Made by a program: the position numbers and the translations under genes. A stretch of 15,713 nt of DNA from an uncultured Acidobacteriota bacterium (lineage in GTDB: Bacteria; Acidobacteriota; Vicinamibacteria; Vicinamibacterales; UBA8438). Shown piece after piece: positions 13,824 through 15,713 of this stretch; the first letter of the stretch is position 1, and every line of letters begins with the position of its first letter. The stretch covers positions 1 to 15,713 of the forward strand of contig CALBET010000896.1 of the NCBI GenBank assembly GCA_937888665.1. Reading direction: 5' to 3'. Below the pieces are notes generated by a model that worked only from the letters and a program-made list of their open reading frames with translations, did no database searches and was not told the DNA's origin.

Positions 13824-14821
13824 CGCTACGCCTGGGAGTCGTTGGCTGTGGTTCGATCGCCGAACACATGCATGTTCCGGCCATCGCGCGCTGTCCCGAG
13901 GTGCGGCTCACGGCCGTGGTCGACGCCGACGGTGAATGCGCCCAGCGGATGGCTGCAAAGTGGGGCGCGGACGCCTTCGGCACACGAGTCATGGACGTCC
14001 AGTCGAAAGTCGACGCGGTGGTGCTATGCACGCCACCGCACGTGCGTCCGGGTGTTGCTGAGGAGGCGTTCACGGCGGGCCTGCATGTGATGTGTGAGAA
14101 ACCGTTCGCGAATTCCGTGAGCGAGTGCGATCAGATCATCAGATCCGCTGCGCGGTACGACAGGAAGCTGGCGGTCGCTCACGTGTTTCGATTTTGGCCG
14201 AGCCGCAAAGCTGTCAGGGACATCATTGAAACTCAAGAATTCGGTGATGTGGATGTCGCCAGCTCGACGCAGGGGAGTCCGTACTCCTGGACCAGCGTGA
14301 CCGGCTACAACATGCGTCGCGGAATGGTGCCTGGCGGCGTGCTGTTCGACGCAGGGATTCATCCGCTCGATACGCTCATGTGGTGGTTTGGTAAACCGAA
14401 GATCGTGGATTACCAGGACGACTCTCTCGGAGGACTCGAAAGCAATGTGCGGTTGACGATGAGCTTCGGTACCGGTCCGGAAGTGCGCTTTCGGCAGTCG
14501 CGCACGGCTCCGATGACCAACGAGTTTCGGATCCGGTTCGCACGGGCGACGGTGGCGCTGTCCAACTACGCTCCGCGGCAGATCGCGATTGTGCGTGATG
14601 GGCGCACCGTCACACGCGAGGTTGCGGATGCCTCGGTTGATCATCGCGTGTGCGAGGACGCACAGTTGCTGGATTTTGTCGCCTGTATCGCCGAGGACCG
14701 TGCCCCAGCGGTTACCGGTCAGGACGCTCGGGGTGTTATCGAACTCATCGAATCGTGTTATGAGAGACACGCCATGAGGACGCCTCCGAGCACGGCGCCT
14801 CTGCCCGGGTTGACCCGATGA
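13820..14821 (+). CDS. Gfo/Idh/MocA-family NAD(P)-dependent sugar oxidoreductase
   Basis: A 333-residue cytoplasmic dehydrogenase. The Rossmann start LGVVGCGSIAE (residues 5-15) carries G-x-G-x-x-A. VVLCTPPHV (67-75) and MCEKPFA (91-97) follow, with the family lysine K94 in E-K-P. In the C-terminal alpha/beta domain, FDAGIHPLD (176-184) holds the catalytic pair D177/H181. Length is typical. Members in polysaccharide clusters oxidise or reduce nucleotide-linked sugars, for example at C-3, on the way to amino or deoxy sugars. GTG 13820 has a strong ribosome site. The ATGA overlap with the next gene points to coupled synthesis with the SDR. The exact substrate is unknown; a free-sugar dehydrogenase is a less likely alternative. 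Confidence 0.92.
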   Translation: MTLRLGVVGCGSIAEHMHVPAIARCPEVRLTAVVDADGECAQRMAAKWGADAFGTRVMDVQSKVDAVVLCTPPHVRPGVAEEAFTAGLHVMCEKPFANSVSECDQIIRSAARYDRKLAVAHVFRFWPSRKAVRDIIETQEFGDVDVASSTQGSPYSWTSVTGYNMRRGMVPGGVLFDAGIHPLDTLMWWFGKPKIVDYQDDSLGGLESNVRLTMSFGTGPEVRFRQSRTAPMTNEFRIRFARATVALSNYAPRQIAIVRDGRTVTREVADASVDHRVCEDAQLLDFVACIAEDRAPAVTGQDARGVIELIESCYERHAMRTPPSTAPLPGLTR

Positions 14822-15713
14822 GCCGCTACGCTGGAAAGACGGTGTTGGTGACCGGCGCCAACGGGTTTGTCGGTGGCCGACTGGTCGAGAGAGTGCTGCT
14901 CAAGGAAGGGGCTCGGGTTCGTGTTCTGATCCGAAACTGGACGAACGCCGCATGGATCGCTCGACTCTGTCCCGAGTTCTTCGAGGGAGATGTGACGGTC
15001 GCCGCTTCGGTCGCGCTGGCTGTGCGAGGCTGCGATCAAGTCTTTCATTGTGCCAGTGGGGGCGACACTTATGACGGTTTCATGCGTACAAACGTCGAGG
15101 GGACAGATAACATCGTCTCGGCAGCCCTGAGGCACGCCGTGAAGCAGGTTGTGTATCTCAGCAGCGTTACGGTTCACGGTTCGCGACTTCCGTCAAGTGT
15201 GAATGACAAGACTCCGATGATCCGGACTGGAAGGGCGTACAGCGACTCAAAGGTCTCGGCTGAAGAGCGGATTCGCGCGCGAGTTCAGACTGACGCTGCG
15301 CCCATCTGTGTGATCCGTCCTATGTTTGTTTGGGGTCCGAGGGGAAGCCAGTTTACCGCTGGCCTTCTGGCTGCCATCACATCCGATAGCTTGAGACTGA
15401 TGGATGGCGGCGAACACGCGTGCCACGCGGTCTATGTCGACAACCTGGTCGACCTGATGCTGTTGGCGGATACGGACGCCAGGGCCGCCGGGCAGATCTT
15501 CTATGCCACCGACGGACAGACTTACTCCTGGGCCGACTTCCTTAACAGCTACGCAAGGATTGTCCACAGGCCACCGCTCAGGTCGCTGTCCGCTTCTTCG
15601 GGCGCGACGCAGCTTGCGTCGTTCGGCGTCAAGCAGCTTGGAGACGTGCTGGACCGATTTCAAGGCAACCCGGCGCCTCTGTGGAAGAAGGCGACTCGGC
15701 GGGCAGCGAGAAT
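14818..15713 (+). CDS. NAD-dependent epimerase/dehydratase (extended SDR), 3' end missing
   Basis: ATG 14818 overlaps the preceding TGA (ATGA), and the frame is open to the last base, giving 298 residues without a stop. TGANGFVG (12-19) is the TGxxGxxG cofactor motif. YLSSVTVHG (113-121) carries the catalytic serine region. Y141-S-D-S-K145 is the active-site YxxxK, and VIRPMFVWGPRG is the conserved R-P segment of extended SDRs. CHAVYVDNLVD also matches the family. The product may act on a nucleotide sugar (epimerase, dehydratase or reductase) together with the oxidoreductase; the R-P-P-L segment near residue 251 also recalls the 3-beta-HSD-like branch, so a non-sugar substrate is possible. 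I estimate some tens of C-terminal residues are missing. Confidence 0.9.
   Translation, partial: MSRYAGKTVLVTGANGFVGGRLVERVLLKEGARVRVLIRNWTNAAWIARLCPEFFEGDVTVAASVALAVRGCDQVFHCASGGDTYDGFMRTNVEGTDNIVSAALRHAVKQVVYLSSVTVHGSRLPSSVNDKTPMIRTGRAYSDSKVSAEERIRARVQTDAAPICVIRPMFVWGPRGSQFTAGLLAAITSDSLRLMDGGEHACHAVYVDNLVDLMLLADTDARAAGQIFYATDGQTYSWADFLNSYARIVHRPPLRSLSASSGATQLASFGVKQLGDVLDRFQGNPAPLWKKATRRAAR

Noticed and set aside
14024..14770. Long minus-strand open frame (248 codons) opposite the oxidoreductase gene
   Set aside because: The + strand frame has every family motif. The antisense product is His/Arg-rich with no recognisable motif, as expected of a shadow in GC-rich DNA.
1..15713. Mobile elements, CRISPR arrays, tRNA or rRNA genes, intrinsic terminators
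   Set aside because: No transposase, direct-repeat array, cloverleaf or stem followed by a T-run was found on either strand by eye.

Overview
The window is one stretch of a high-GC bacterial polysaccharide (exopolysaccharide or capsule) gene cluster. All recognisable genes lie on the + strand, with short or overlapping junctions, so it reads like a single long operon cut at both ends. The BY-kinase has its chain-length domain fused to its kinase domain, and WcaF-type and WaaE-type enzymes are present; this suggests a Gram-negative, soil-type bacterium (Acidobacteriota or a similar high-GC phylum would fit). The phylum is inference only; no rRNA or phylogenetic marker is present.

Layout. 1-1128: C-terminal part of a Wzc-like co-polymerase/tyrosine kinase. 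1196-2677: Wzy/O-antigen-ligase-like membrane protein. 2631-3212: WcaF-type acetyltransferase, overlapping the polymerase gene by 47 nt. 3264-4382 and 4523-5803: two GT4-type glycosyltransferases. 5853-7433: multi-pass GT-C glycosyltransferase. 7496-8587: divergent GT-B glycosyltransferase. 8612-9598: GT2 enzyme. 9656-10252: second hexapeptide acyltransferase. 10402-11337: GT2 enzyme. 11517-12557: WaaE-like GT2 enzyme. 12559-13743: third clear GT4 enzyme. 13820-14821: Gfo/Idh/MocA oxidoreductase. 14818-end: NAD-dependent epimerase/dehydratase, cut by the window edge.

How they fit together (family knowledge plus inference): seven or eight glycosyltransferases would build a lipid-linked oligosaccharide. 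The two left-handed beta-helix acyltransferases would decorate it. The oxidoreductase/SDR pair would supply a modified nucleotide sugar. The Wzy-like protein would polymerise, and the Wzc-like kinase would set chain length and couple to export. No initiating phosphoglycosyltransferase, Wzx flippase or Wza porin is seen here; they would have to lie outside. No individual donor or acceptor sugar can be assigned from sequence alone.

Beyond the known families, the gaps are the most interesting part. Several carry short reading frames that start at the stop codon of one gene and end at or beside the start of the next. There are also a perfect 8-bp stem-loop after the kinase gene, two three-arm inverted-repeat clusters after GT4 genes, and a G-run cluster next to a 7-bp hairpin in the 5' end of the WaaE-like gene. 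The segment around 7500-8700 looks visibly less GC-rich than its flanks. I saw no tRNA, rRNA, CRISPR array, insertion sequence or convincing promoter. No gap exceeds 300 bases unless the late start at 11676 is used.
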